Assembly (NCBI RefSeq): GCF_000731315.1
Contig: NZ_HG938353.1
Coordinates: 1,364,001 to 1,428,000 of the forward strand
From: Neorhizobium galegae bv. orientalis str. HAMBI 540
GTDB taxonomy: Bacteria > Pseudomonadota > Alphaproteobacteria > Rhizobiales > Rhizobiaceae
DNA length: 64,000 nucleotides
Reading direction: 5' to 3'
This document shows, piece by piece, positions 16,738 to 25,704 of this stretch. Made by a program: the position numbers and the translations under genes. The notes under the pieces were generated by a model, which worked only from the letters and a program-made list of their open reading frames with translations, was not told the DNA's origin and searched no databases. Within the stretch, counting starts at the first letter, position 1; every line of letters begins with the position of its first letter.

Positions 16738-17439
16738 CTAATAGGACAGCTTGGGGTACCAGTGCGGCGCCCGGCCCTCCGGGGTGGAGTCGAGGATCGT
16801 CCAGATCGGCATCAGATCGGGTGCGCCGCGCGGGTCCTGGCCGGGGTCGGCGGTGGCGCCGCCCATCTCGCCGCCCCAGAAATGCCGCATCGTTCCGTCC
16901 CGGCGGGTGAACACGTTGAAGGCCGCGTCGTCGCTGCCGTCCTTGCCGATCGCGTGGTAATCCCGGCTGAACTCGCCGCTCGTATCCGAATAGAGCGGCA
17001 GATGGTGCCAGCCGCGCTCGCGTGCGAAATCGGTGAGGCGCTGCAACGGCGAACGTGCGACGACCACGAATGCGACGCGCTGCTGAATGTCGGGAACCTC
17101 GCCATCCCAGGAAGAAAGCAGCGAGGTGCACATCGGACAGGGCCGCTCGCGCTCCGGGCCGAACATATAGCTGTAGATGACCAGCGTTTCCTTGTCCGCA
17201 AACAGCTCTTCGAACGAGATCCTGCCGTTCACGCCCTCGAACGTATAGTTCTTCGGCACATGCCCGCCCGGCGGCAGATGGCGTCTCTGCTCGGCGACGC
17301 GCTCGATATGGCGGCGGAGCTCGATTTCCTCGGCGAGAAGCGCATCCCGCGCCTCCCTGTATGCGGCGCTTTCGTTCGGGAAGTGCACACCGTTCTTTCT
17401 CGCAAGTTCGACTGCTGGTGTGAGGCTCTGCATATCCAT
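16738..17439 (-). CDS. DUF899 thioredoxin-like protein
   Basis: 233 residues of the DUF899 family, which has a thioredoxin-like fold. Visible are ELRRHIERVAEQRRHLPPGG near residue 45, the segment YSYMFGPERERPCPMCTSLL with a CPMC pair at the position of a redox centre, FVVVARSPLQRL, and FTRRDGTMRHFWGGEMG towards the end. The enzyme activity is unknown. GGAGG stands six bases before the ATG at 17439, which decides the start against a longer in-frame reading. It is divergent from the hydrolase gene at 17603. Confidence 0.8.
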   Translation of the reverse strand: MDMQSLTPAVELARKNGVHFPNESAAYREARDALLAEEIELRRHIERVAEQRRHLPPGGHVPKNYTFEGVNGRISFEELFADKETLVIYSYMFGPERERPCPMCTSLLSSWDGEVPDIQQRVAFVVVARSPLQRLTDFARERGWHHLPLYSDTSGEFSRDYHAIGKDGSDDAAFNVFTRRDGTMRHFWGGEMGGATADPGQDPRGAPDLMPIWTILDSTPEGRAPHWYPKLSY

Positions 17440-17602
17440 GACATTCCTCCATCTGTAATGGTCGGGCAGGAGACTTGGCCTTGCTCTCGCTGATATAGTC
17501 GCCAAATTGCGGGCGGCCATGGCTCGCCCATACAAAGAACGTGCGCCAACGGTGTGGTCCGACGGGCGCATGTGAAAAGTGAACCTGAATTGAGGGAGCA
17601 AG

Positions 17603-18244
17603 ATGTCAGGGCGATTTCTGATCGAGGGACCGGAAGACGCACGCGTCACGATCCTGCTTGCGCATGGCGCCGGCGCGCCGATGGATTCCGCATCGATGAC
17701 GGCTGCGGCGAAAGCGCTGTCGGCCAGGGGTTTTCGCGTGGCGCGTTTCGAATTCGGCTATATGGCTGCCCGGCGTACATCGGGCGATCGCAAGCCGCCT
17801 CCGCGGGCAGAGACGCTCAATCCCGAATACAGGGCGGTGATCGCCGAACTCGACGCGAAGGGACCGCTGATCATCGGCGGCAAGTCGATGGGCGGACGGG
17901 TGGCGAGCATGATTGCCGACGAGTTCTACGACAAGGGCGGGATTGCCGGCCTGTTGTGCCTTGGTTATCCGTTCCATCCTCCGGGAAAACCGGAGCAGCT
18001 CCGCACCCAGCATCTCAAAGGTCTCAAGGCACCGGCGTTGATCTGCCAGGGAACCCGCGATGAATTCGGCACCCGCGAAGAAGTATCCGGCTACGAACTC
18101 TCGAAGGCCATCGAAATCCTCTGGCTGGAGGAGGGTGATCACGACCTGAAGCCGCGCAAGACGATTTCCGGTTTTTCCGCCGCTGACCATATGACAACGA
18201 TGGCGCAAGGCGTGTCGGCCTGGATCACAAAATTGAAGCCCTGA
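17603..18244 (+). CDS. Alpha/beta hydrolase of the KANL3/Tex30 type
   Basis: 213-residue compact hydrolase. LLAHGAGAPMDSASM gives the oxyanion loop, IIGGKSMGGRVASM the nucleophile elbow with the active serine at about residue 95, QGTRDEFG the acid and EEGDHDLKPRK the catalytic histidine. There is no signal peptide, so it acts in the cytoplasm. Substrate unknown; relatives are annotated as dienelactone hydrolase-like. It is divergent from the DUF899 gene, and the QuiC-type gene follows after 210 bases. Confidence 0.8.
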   Translation: MSGRFLIEGPEDARVTILLAHGAGAPMDSASMTAAAKALSARGFRVARFEFGYMAARRTSGDRKPPPRAETLNPEYRAVIAELDAKGPLIIGGKSMGGRVASMIADEFYDKGGIAGLLCLGYPFHPPGKPEQLRTQHLKGLKAPALICQGTRDEFGTREEVSGYELSKAIEILWLEEGDHDLKPRKTISGFSAADHMTTMAQGVSAWITKLKP

Positions 18245-18343
18245 ACTCTGTTCCAGGCCTCTTGGTTCGCCGCCTTGGCAGCGTCCGATCCGGCCCACGA
18301 TATCGGCTATATCTGCAGACCAAAACTTCTCATTTGATGTTAC

Positions 18344-18357
18344 GAACTGTTTAGTAC
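18344..18357 (+). promoter_or_regulatory. Possible operator upstream of the quiC-type gene
   Basis: The near-palindrome GAACT-GTTT-AGTAC lies about 100 bases before the start codon in an otherwise non-repetitive 210-base gap. It resembles a TetR- or GntR-type site, but no regulator gene is adjacent. Confidence 0.25.
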
Positions 18358-18455
18358 AAAATGGCGTTACTTGATGCCGGCTCGAAGCGGGAGGTCGCTC
18401 GCCGGTGCATCTGAGGAGCTTCTTCGGTCGCATTCCGAGGAAAAGGGAGGACCGC

Positions 18456-20351
18456 ATGAAAACGTCGATAGCCACGGTTTCGATCAGCGGGGAACTGCCC
18501 GAGAAGCTGGAAGCGATTGCCAAGGCCGGCTTCGATGGGGTGGAGATCTTCGAAAACGATTTCCTCGCCTTCGACGGCAGCCCCGCCGATGTCGGAAAGA
18601 TGGTGCGCGATCACGGGCTGGAGATCACGCTGTTCCAGCCGTTCCGCGATTTCGAGGGCATGCCCGCCACGCATCGCGGCCGCACCTTCGATCGTGCCGA
18701 GCGCAAGTTCGACGTGATGCAGGAACTCGGCACCGACCTCGTCCTTGTCTGCTCCAACGTTTCGCCGGTCTCTCTCGGCGGCATCGACCGGGCGGCGGCG
18801 GATTTTCACGAACTCGGCGAACGGGCCGCCAGGCGTGGGTTGAAAGTGGGTTACGAGGCGCTCGCCTGGGGCCGGCATATCAACGATCATCGCGATGCCT
18901 GGGAGATCGTGCGGCGTGCCGACCACCCGAATATCGGGCTGATCCTCGACAGCTTTCACACCCTGTCGCGGAAGATAGACATCAATTCGATCCGCTCGAT
19001 CCCGAAGGACAAGATCTTCATCGTCCAGCTCGCCGATGCGCCGCTGATCGACATGGACCTGCTCTACTGGTCGCGGCATTTCCGCAACATGCCCGGCGAG
19101 GGCGATCTGCCGGTGACGGCTTTTACCACCGCGATCGCCGAAACCGGCTACGACGGTTATTTCTCGCTGGAGATTTTCAACGACCAGTTCCGCGGTGGAT
19201 CCAGCCGGGCGATTGCCGATGACGGCTACCGTTCGCTGATCTATCTCGGCGACCAGGTGCGGCGCAGCCCGAATGCATCGGGCCTGACGGTTCGCGACAT
19301 GCCGGACCGCGCGGCCGTGAAGGGTGTCGGTTTTGTGGAATTCTCTTCCGACGAGAAGGATGCGGCCGATCTTGCTGCGATCCTGCGAACGCTCGGTTTC
19401 CGCAAGACGGCGAAACACAAGTCGAAGAAGGTCAGCCTCTACAGCCAGGGCGATATCCGTCTCCTCGTCAATACCGACGAGAAGGGGTTTGCCAACGCCT
19501 CGTTTGCCGTCCACGGCACCTCCGCCTATGCGATGGCCCTCGTCGTCGACGATGCCGGGCAGGCGTTCGAAAGGGCGGTGGCGCTGGGGGCCGAACCGTT
19601 CAGGCAGCAGGTGGCGGAGGGCGAAGTGGAGATACCGGCGATCCGCGGCGTCGGCGGCGGCCTCGTCTACCTGATCGACGACAAGAGCAATCTCGGCCGC
19701 TTTTCCGAGATCGATTTCCTGCCCGCCAGCGAAGAGGGCGAAGCCGAGATGGCGCCGGCGCATCTCGGGCATGTCGACCATATCGCCCAGACGGTCGCCT
19801 ACGAGGAGATGCTGACCTGGCTGCTCTTCTACACCTCGATCTTCGAGACGCAGAAGACGGCGATGGTCGACATCATCGATCCGGCCGGCGTGGTACGCAG
19901 CCAGGTGGTCGAAAACGCCTCCGGCACGCTCCGCATCACCTTGAACGGCGCCGAGAACCGCCGCACGCTGGCGGGGCATTTCATCGCCGAAAAATTCGGA
20001 TCCGGCGTCCAGCATCTCGCCTTCCAGACCGACGACATCTTTGCGACGGCCGCCGCGTTGCGCAAGAACGGGTTCAAGCCGCTTGCCATCTCGCCCAACT
20101 ATTACGGCGACGTCGAAGCCCGCTTCGGCCTCGATGCCGAGCTTTCTGAGCGGCTGAAGGAAGAGAACATCCTCTACGACCGCGACGAGCACGGCGAATA
20201 TTTCCAGCTCTACAGCATGACCTATGGCGAGGGGTTCTTCTTCGAGATCGTCGAGCGGCGCGGTTATTGCGGCTACGGCGCCCCGAACGCCATCTTCCGC
20301 ATCGCCGCGCTCAAGAAGGCGCTGCGGCCCGAAGGCATGCCGAGGGTGTGA
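18456..20351 (+). CDS. quiC: 3-dehydroshikimate dehydratase, QuiC type (TIM barrel fused to HPPD-like domain)
   Basis: 631-residue two-domain protein. The N-terminal half (about 1-275) is a sugar-phosphate-isomerase-like TIM barrel beginning MKTSIATVSISGELPEKLEAI, with GFDGVEIFENDFLAFDG, VGYEALAWG, LILDSFHTLSR and FSLEIFNDQFRGG. The C-terminal half (about 295-630) is a vicinal-oxygen-chelate domain like 4-hydroxyphenylpyruvate dioxygenase, with LGHVDHIAQTV and FFFEIVERRGYCGYGAPNA. This arrangement is that of bacterial QuiC enzymes, which turn 3-dehydroshikimate into protocatechuate for quinate and shikimate catabolism. AAAGGGAGGA precedes the chosen ATG. The rest of the pathway is not in this window. 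Confidence 0.88.
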   Translation: MKTSIATVSISGELPEKLEAIAKAGFDGVEIFENDFLAFDGSPADVGKMVRDHGLEITLFQPFRDFEGMPATHRGRTFDRAERKFDVMQELGTDLVLVCSNVSPVSLGGIDRAAADFHELGERAARRGLKVGYEALAWGRHINDHRDAWEIVRRADHPNIGLILDSFHTLSRKIDINSIRSIPKDKIFIVQLADAPLIDMDLLYWSRHFRNMPGEGDLPVTAFTTAIAETGYDGYFSLEIFNDQFRGGSSRAIADDGYRSLIYLGDQVRRSPNASGLTVRDMPDRAAVKGVGFVEFSSDEKDAADLAAILRTLGFRKTAKHKSKKVSLYSQGDIRLLVNTDEKGFANASFAVHGTSAYAMALVVDDAGQAFERAVALGAEPFRQQVAEGEVEIPAIRGVGGGLVYLIDDKSNLGRFSEIDFLPASEEGEAEMAPAHLGHVDHIAQTVAYEEMLTWLLFYTSIFETQKTAMVDIIDPAGVVRSQVVENASGTLRITLNGAENRRTLAGHFIAEKFGSGVQHLAFQTDDIFATAAALRKNGFKPLAISPNYYGDVEARFGLDAELSERLKEENILYDRDEHGEYFQLYSMTYGEGFFFEIVERRGYCGYGAPNAIFRIAALKKALRPEGMPRV

Positions 20352-20413
20352 ACGGCGGCGGGATGGTTCGGTCACAACTGGTGATGCCCGGTTAGGGCCG
20401 CGCTCCGCTCGAC

Positions 20414-20680
20414 CTATTGCGGTGTCTGCACGGCTCTCGGACAGACGCCGAAGCAACCGCCTTCCATGTGGACGAAGGCGACGCCGCCGTCTTCGAAGGC
20501 CAGGCGCAGCTGCGCCTCCGTCGCACGATGGAGGTCGTGCCGGCTGCCTTCGTAGTCACGGATAGTACTGCGCGACACCCCGGACCGGTCGGCAAGATCG
20601 GTCTGTGTCCAGTCCAGAAACCCACGGGCGGCGCGACACAAGGCCGGTGTCAAAATTACGTTCTTTGCGGCTTGACCCAT
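20414..20680 (-). CDS. Small XRE-type helix-turn-helix regulator
   Basis: 88 residues from this start. The helix-turn-helix is TPALCRAARGFLDWTQTDLADRSGVSRSTIRDYEGSRHD, followed by RATEAQLRLAFEDGGVAFV, a layout typical of short alphaproteobacterial XRE proteins. GGTGAG lies directly before the ATG at 20680; an upstream ATG at 20716 would add 12 residues but would absorb a palindrome at 20696-20709 that looks like an operator. The start is therefore uncertain. It is divergent from the mrp operon and may regulate it (inference). Confidence 0.75.
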   Translation of the reverse strand: MGQAAKNVILTPALCRAARGFLDWTQTDLADRSGVSRSTIRDYEGSRHDLHRATEAQLRLAFEDGGVAFVHMEGGCFGVCPRAVQTPQ

Positions 20681-20695
20681 CTCACCAAACTGCCC

Positions 20696-20709
20696 ATATT
20701 GGTCAATAT
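20696..20709. promoter_or_regulatory. Palindrome between the XRE regulator and the mrp operon
   Basis: ATATTG-GT-CAATAT is a perfect six-base inverted repeat with a two-base centre. It lies 15 bases upstream of the XRE start and about 100 bases upstream of the mrpA reading frame, in the shared promoter region. Confidence 0.45.
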
Positions 20710-20810
20710 CTCTCATATATGGCAATTTGGATTCGATTGCTAGATGGAGCACCGCAAAGCCCTTCGGAGGAGGCGCCTGGCGGATGCGGAGCACATAGGA
20801 AGGCCGGAGC

Positions 20811-23738
20811 ATTGGGATAACGTCAGGACCATATCTTCTTCTTGTTCTTCTGGTCCTGCCTTTCCTCGGAAGCCTGGTCTCCGTATCTCTGCTGCGAACG
20901 CGCTCGCGCGTGCTGCCGTCCTGGGTCGCCGGCGCCACTGCGCTCCTGTCCCTGCTGATCATCGCGGCCTTCTATCCAAGCGTTACCGATGGCGGCGTGC
21001 TTCGCTTCGAGGGCACATGGCTGCCGCAGCTTGGCCTGAACTTCACGCTGCGCATGGATGGTTTCGCCTGGCTTTTCTCCATGCTGATCGCGGGCATCGG
21101 CTTTCTGGTGGTCGTCTATGCCCGCTATTACATGTCGGAAGACGATCCGGTTCCGCGCTTCTTCTCCTTCCTGCTCGCCTTCATGGGCGCGATGCTCGGC
21201 ATCGTCATTTCCGGCAATGTCATTCTCCTGTCGGTCTTCTGGGAACTGACCAGCATCTTTTCCTTCCTGCTGATCAGCTACTGGCACAACAATGCCGCCG
21301 CGCGCGACGGCGCACGCATGGCACTGACGATCACCGGGATCGGCGGTTTCTGCCTGCTGATCGGGCTGCTGCTGCTCGGCAACATCGTCGGCAGCTACGA
21401 CCTCGACAAGATCCTGGCGGCCGGTGACGTCATCCGCGGCCATTCCCTCTACGTGCCGGCACTGGTCTTCATCCTGCTCGGCGCATTGACCAAGAGCGCT
21501 CAGTTTCCATTCCATTTCTGGCTGCCCAATGCCATGGCGGCGCCGACCCCGGTCTCGGCCTTCCTGCATTCGGCGACCATGGTGAAGGCGGGCGTCTTCC
21601 TGCTGGTGCGCTTCTGGCCGGCCCTGTCGGGAACCTATGAATGGTTCTACCTGGTCGGGCTGGCGGGCATCATCACGCTCGTGCTTGGCGCCTATTTCGC
21701 GATGTTCCAGCAGGACCTGAAGGGCCTGCTCGCCTATTCGACGATCAGCCATCTCGGCCTCATCACCACGCTGCTCAGCCTCGGAAGTCCGCTGGCGACG
21801 GTCGCGGCGATCTTCCACATGGTCAACCACGCGACCTTCAAGGCGTCGCTGTTCATGGCGGCCGGCATCATCGATCATGAGACCGGCACGCGCGACATGC
21901 GACGATTGAGCGGGCTTTTCCGGTATCTGCCCATCACAGGCACGCTGGCCATGGTGGCAAGTGCCGCCATGGCGGGTGTTCCTCTGCTCAACGGCTTCCT
22001 CTCGAAGGAAATGTTCTTCGCCGAGGCGGTCGAAACCCATGCGGATTCCATTCTCGACCGCATCCTGCCCTATGTGGCGACGCTCGCCAGCGCCTTCAGC
22101 GTCGCCTATTCGCTGCGTTTCATCCACACCGTCTTCTTCGGACCGCCGCCGACGGATCTACCCAAGCCGAAGCCGCATGAGCCGCCGCGCTGGATGCGCT
22201 TTCCGATCGACCTTCTGGTCGTCGCCTGCCTGATCGTCGGCATCATTCCGGCGATTTCGATCGGGCCTTTCCTGCATACCGCCGTCGTCAGCGTGCTGGG
22301 GCCTGAGACCCCGGAATACAGCCTGTCCATATGGCATGGCGTCAACCTGCCACTGATCATGAGCGCCATCGCACTCGGCGGCGGCACGCTACTCTATCTC
22401 TCGCTCCGGAAATATCTCGCGACCTGCGAGGACGGTCCGCCGATCCTGCGCAACCTGAAGGGCCAACGCATCTTCGAGCGCATTCTCGTGGAAGTGTCCT
22501 GGCGCTGGGCCCGCACGCTCGAACGGCGCTTCGGCACCCGAAATCTGCAGCCTCAGCTCCGCTGGGTGGTGGCGACCGGTTTCCTCGCGGGGCTCCTGCC
22601 GCTCTATCTCTCCGGTTTCGAAACGCGCGAAATCGCCTTTTCCGGCATCGATCCCGCCTTCGCCGCGATCTGGCTGCTCGGCATCTGCCTGGCCTTTGGT
22701 ACCGCCTATCTTGCCAAATATCATCGCCTCGCAGCACTCGTCATGCTCGGCGGAGTCGGGCTGATCGTCTGCATCACTTTCGTCTGGCTGTCGGCGCCGG
22801 ATCTCGCGATCACCCAACTTCTCGTCGAGATCGTCACCACCGTCCTCATCCTTCTCGGCCTGCGCTGGCTGCCGAAGCGCACGGAAGGAATGGTCGAGGC
22901 GATCAGTCTCCGGGCGCGCTTCCGCCGCTTCCGCGACCTGGCGCTCGCCGTCGTCTGCGGCATCGGCATGACCTTCATCGCCTATGCCGTCATGACCATG
23001 CCGGTGCCCGATGCCATCGCCAACTACTTCCTCGAAAATGCCTATTCGCAAGGCGGTGGGCGCAACGTCGTCAACGTCATCCTGGTGGATTTCCGCGGCT
23101 TCGACACGCTCGGGGAGATCGCGGTGCTCGGCGTCGTGGCGCTGACCGTTTTCGCGCTGCTTCGCCGTTTCCGCCCGGCCGACGACAGCATGGACCTGCC
23201 GGAACAGCAGCGCATCCAGAACCGTTTCGATGAGGATCGTCCCGAGCGTTCGGCCGGCGATACGGTGCGCGACTACTTGCTTGTCCCCTCCGTCATCATG
23301 ACCTGGCTCTTCCCGGTGATCATCACCTTCGCCGTCTACATCTTCATGCGCGGTCACGATATGCCGGGCGGCGGCTTCTCGGCAGGCTTGACGCTGTCGA
23401 TCGCCTTCCTGCTGCAGTATCTGGCCGGCGGCACGCGTTGGGCGGAAGATCGCCTGCGCATTCTTCCGCTGCGCTGGATGGGGGCGGGCCTGCTGACCGC
23501 GGTTTCGACGGGCATAGGCGCCTGGTTCTTCGGTTACCCGTTCCTGACCTCGCATTTCCAGTATGTCGAGCTGTCGTTGATCGGCAAGATGCCGGCCGCC
23601 ACGGCGCTGCTCTTCGATTTCGGGGTGTTCTCGCTGGTGGTCGGCTCCACGGTCCTTATTCTCGTGGCCCTAGCGCACCAGTCGATCCGCATCAACCGCC
23701 TGCGGGCGATCGATGCAGCGCGGACGGAGGAGGGCTGA
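20811..23738 (+). CDS. mrpA: Mrp-type Na+(K+)/H+ antiporter, fused subunits A and B
   Basis: The largest subunit of the multi-subunit cation/proton antiporter, related to NuoL. From the 5' end chosen here it has 975 residues: an N-terminal NuoL-like region with many membrane helices (for example WLPNAMAAPTPVSAFLHSAT and LLAYSTISHLGLITTLLSLG), a DUF4040-type linker, and from about residue 819 a full MnhB domain (IFMRGHDMPGGGFSAGL). The fused A-B form matches rhizobial PhaAB, which exports K+ or Na+. The first ATG/GTG/TTG in frame is GTG at 20910, but the frame is open and codes a clean first membrane helix (LLLVLLVLPFLGSLVSVSLL) from 20799, preceded by GGAAGG and GGAG; only ATT (20811) or ATA (20817) are available there. 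The stop overlaps mrpC. Confidence 0.88.
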   Translation: MGITSGPYLLLVLLVLPFLGSLVSVSLLRTRSRVLPSWVAGATALLSLLIIAAFYPSVTDGGVLRFEGTWLPQLGLNFTLRMDGFAWLFSMLIAGIGFLVVVYARYYMSEDDPVPRFFSFLLAFMGAMLGIVISGNVILLSVFWELTSIFSFLLISYWHNNAAARDGARMALTITGIGGFCLLIGLLLLGNIVGSYDLDKILAAGDVIRGHSLYVPALVFILLGALTKSAQFPFHFWLPNAMAAPTPVSAFLHSATMVKAGVFLLVRFWPALSGTYEWFYLVGLAGIITLVLGAYFAMFQQDLKGLLAYSTISHLGLITTLLSLGSPLATVAAIFHMVNHATFKASLFMAAGIIDHETGTRDMRRLSGLFRYLPITGTLAMVASAAMAGVPLLNGFLSKEMFFAEAVETHADSILDRILPYVATLASAFSVAYSLRFIHTVFFGPPPTDLPKPKPHEPPRWMRFPIDLLVVACLIVGIIPAISIGPFLHTAVVSVLGPETPEYSLSIWHGVNLPLIMSAIALGGGTLLYLSLRKYLATCEDGPPILRNLKGQRIFERILVEVSWRWARTLERRFGTRNLQPQLRWVVATGFLAGLLPLYLSGFETREIAFSGIDPAFAAIWLLGICLAFGTAYLAKYHRLAALVMLGGVGLIVCITFVWLSAPDLAITQLLVEIVTTVLILLGLRWLPKRTEGMVEAISLRARFRRFRDLALAVVCGIGMTFIAYAVMTMPVPDAIANYFLENAYSQGGGRNVVNVILVDFRGFDTLGEIAVLGVVALTVFALLRRFRPADDSMDLPEQQRIQNRFDEDRPERSAGDTVRDYLLVPSVIMTWLFPVIITFAVYIFMRGHDMPGGGFSAGLTLSIAFLLQYLAGGTRWAEDRLRILPLRWMGAGLLTAVSTGIGAWFFGYPFLTSHFQYVELSLIGKMPAATALLFDFGVFSLVVGSTVLILVALAHQSIRINRLRAIDAARTEEG

Positions 23739-24076
23739 TGGAACTCGTTCTTGCCACCGCAATCGGCGTGATGACGGGCTGCGGCGTCTGGCTCATCCTG
23801 CGTCCGCGTACCTACCAGGTCATCGTCGGCCTCTCGCTACTCTCCTATGCCGTCAATCTCTTCATCTTCGGTGTCGGCGGGGTGAAGACCAATGTCCCGC
23901 CGATCCTCGTTGACGGCGTTCCCACCTCGACGCTCGCCGATCCGGTGCCGCAGGCTCTGGTGCTGACGGCCATCGTCATCGGGTTTGCGACGACCGCGCT
24001 GTTCCTGGTCGTCATGCTCGCCTCCCGTGGGCTGACCGGTACCGACCATGTCGATGGGAGGAGCGAGCCGAAATGA
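23738..24076 (+). CDS. mrpC: Mrp antiporter subunit C
   Basis: 112-residue NuoK-like membrane subunit with three helices: an N-terminal helix (LVLATAIGVMTGCGVWLIL), VIVGLSLLSYAVNLFIFGVGG, and ALVLTAIVIGFATTALFLVV. DPVPQALVLTAIVIGFA is the family signature, and the lysine/glutamate positions of NuoK are partly replaced, as in Mrp. Its ATG overlaps the mrpA stop by one base (TGATG), and its stop overlaps mrpD by four, so it is translationally coupled within the operon. Confidence 0.92.
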   Translation: MELVLATAIGVMTGCGVWLILRPRTYQVIVGLSLLSYAVNLFIFGVGGVKTNVPPILVDGVPTSTLADPVPQALVLTAIVIGFATTALFLVVMLASRGLTGTDHVDGRSEPK

Positions 24077-25704
24077 ATGGCTGGATCCATCACCTCATTA
24101 TCGCGCCGATCCTTGTGCCGCTGGTCGCCGCCGCACTCCTGTTGTTCGTCGACGAGCGCCAGCGCGTCGTAAAGGCGATGATCAGCCTCGCGTCGACGCT
24201 GATTCTGGTCGCCGTCTCGCTCACGCTTCTGCGGATCGAAAGCGGTCCAAGCGAATTCGACGGCGTCTATCTGCTCGGAAACTGGGCGGCGCCGTTCGGC
24301 ATCGTGCTGGTTCTCGACGCGCTGTCGGCGCTGATGCTGCTGCTGACCGCGGTGCTCTCGGTCGCGGCGCTGGTCTTCTCGCTCGCCCGCTGGCATGCGG
24401 TCGGCGCGCATTTCCACACGATGTTCCAGCTGCTGTTGGTGGGGCTGAACGGCGCCTTCCTGACCGGCGATCTATTCAATCTCTTCGTCTTCTTCGAGGT
24501 GATGCTGGCGGCATCCTATGGATTGCTGCTGCACGGCTCCGGTCCGCTGCGCGTCAAGGCGGGCATGCACTATATCGCCGTCAACCTAGCTGCCGCACTT
24601 CTGTTCCTGATCGGCGTCAGCCTGATCTACGGCACCGCCGGCACCCTCAATATGGCCGATCTCGCCGCACGAATTCCCGATATCGAGCCGGACCGCCGGA
24701 TGCTGATGGAAGCGGGAGCGGGCGTGCTCGGCATCGCCTTCCTTATCAAGGCCGGCATGTGGCCGCTCTGCTTCTGGCTGCCGACGGCCTATAGCGCCGC
24801 ATCCGCACCGGTCGCCGGCATATTCGCGATCATGAGCAAGCTCGGCATCTACATCATCCTGCGGCTCACCATGCTGCTCTTCGGCGAAGGACCGTCTGCC
24901 GGTTTCGGTGCGGACGTGCTTCTCTACGGTGGCGTCGCCACCCTGATCTTCGGCACGATCGGTGTGCTGGCGTCGCAGGCGCTGGGAAGGCTTGCCGGTT
25001 TCTCGGTTCTGGTCTCGTCGGGCACGCTGCTGATGGTGCTCGGCATCAATGATGGGGCGATCTCGTCCGGCGCGCTGCTCTATCTCGTCAGCTCGACGCT
25101 GACGATCAGCGCCTTCTTCATGCTGATCGAACTGGTCGAACGCGGGCAGGATGCCGGTGCGATTGTCCTTGCAGTCACCATGGAAGCCTATGGCGACGCG
25201 GACGAGGACGAGCCGGAGGAGGGTGATGGCGTCACCATGCCGGGCACGATGGCGATCCTCGGCATCTGCTTTGCGGCGTGTGGTATCCTGCTGTCCGGCC
25301 TGCCGCCGCTTTCCGGCTTCATCGCCAAGTTCGCGATGCTGTCGGCGATGATGGGGACGGGAGCGATCGGCGTGCCGCCGACGGCGACCGTCTGGGTTCT
25401 GGTCTTCCTCGTCATCCTCTCCGGCATCGCAGCGCTGATTTCGATGACGCGCGCCGGCATCCGCACCTTCTGGAGCTCGCTCGAAGGAACCGTGCCGCGC
25501 GTCCTCGTCATCGAGATCGTGCCGGTGATGTTCCTGCTGTTCCTGACGCTCGCCCTCACCGTCCAGGCCGGACCGGCGATGCAGTATATGGATACGACGA
25601 TCCGCAGCCTCAGCAATCCGCGGATCTATATCGATGCAGTGCGCAAAGCGGCGCCTATCCCTGACTACGACGGCGCTGCGTCGACCGAAGCAGGGGGCAA
25701 ATGA
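24073..25704 (+). CDS. mrpD: Mrp antiporter subunit D
   Basis: 543-residue NuoM/N-like subunit. Typical segments are LTGDLFNLFVFFEVMLAASYGLLL with the conserved glutamate of helix 5, FLIKAGMWPLCFWLPTAYSAASAPVAGIFAIMSKLGIY with the conserved lysine and the proline-rich turn, and CGILLSGLPPLSGFIAKFAML. Together with subunit A it is thought to form the proton and cation paths. An acidic loop (about 372-386, DADEDEPEEGDG) is more negative than usual. Its start and stop overlap C and E by ATGA. Confidence 0.93.
   Translation: MNGWIHHLIIAPILVPLVAAALLLFVDERQRVVKAMISLASTLILVAVSLTLLRIESGPSEFDGVYLLGNWAAPFGIVLVLDALSALMLLLTAVLSVAALVFSLARWHAVGAHFHTMFQLLLVGLNGAFLTGDLFNLFVFFEVMLAASYGLLLHGSGPLRVKAGMHYIAVNLAAALLFLIGVSLIYGTAGTLNMADLAARIPDIEPDRRMLMEAGAGVLGIAFLIKAGMWPLCFWLPTAYSAASAPVAGIFAIMSKLGIYIILRLTMLLFGEGPSAGFGADVLLYGGVATLIFGTIGVLASQALGRLAGFSVLVSSGTLLMVLGINDGAISSGALLYLVSSTLTISAFFMLIELVERGQDAGAIVLAVTMEAYGDADEDEPEEGDGVTMPGTMAILGICFAACGILLSGLPPLSGFIAKFAMLSAMMGTGAIGVPPTATVWVLVFLVILSGIAALISMTRAGIRTFWSSLEGTVPRVLVIEIVPVMFLLFLTLALTVQAGPAMQYMDTTIRSLSNPRIYIDAVRKAAPIPDYDGAASTEAGGK

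Noticed and set aside
18351..20456. A 701-codon open frame on the minus strand opposite the quiC-type gene
   Set aside because: It is antisense to a clear gene, has the composition of a shadow frame in high-GC DNA (rich in Arg, Gly, Asp, His) and matches no family.
20744..21427. A 227-codon frame that covers the missing mrpA start region in another frame
   Set aside because: Its translation is arginine- and alanine-rich without membrane helices; the mrpA frame itself gives the expected first helix.
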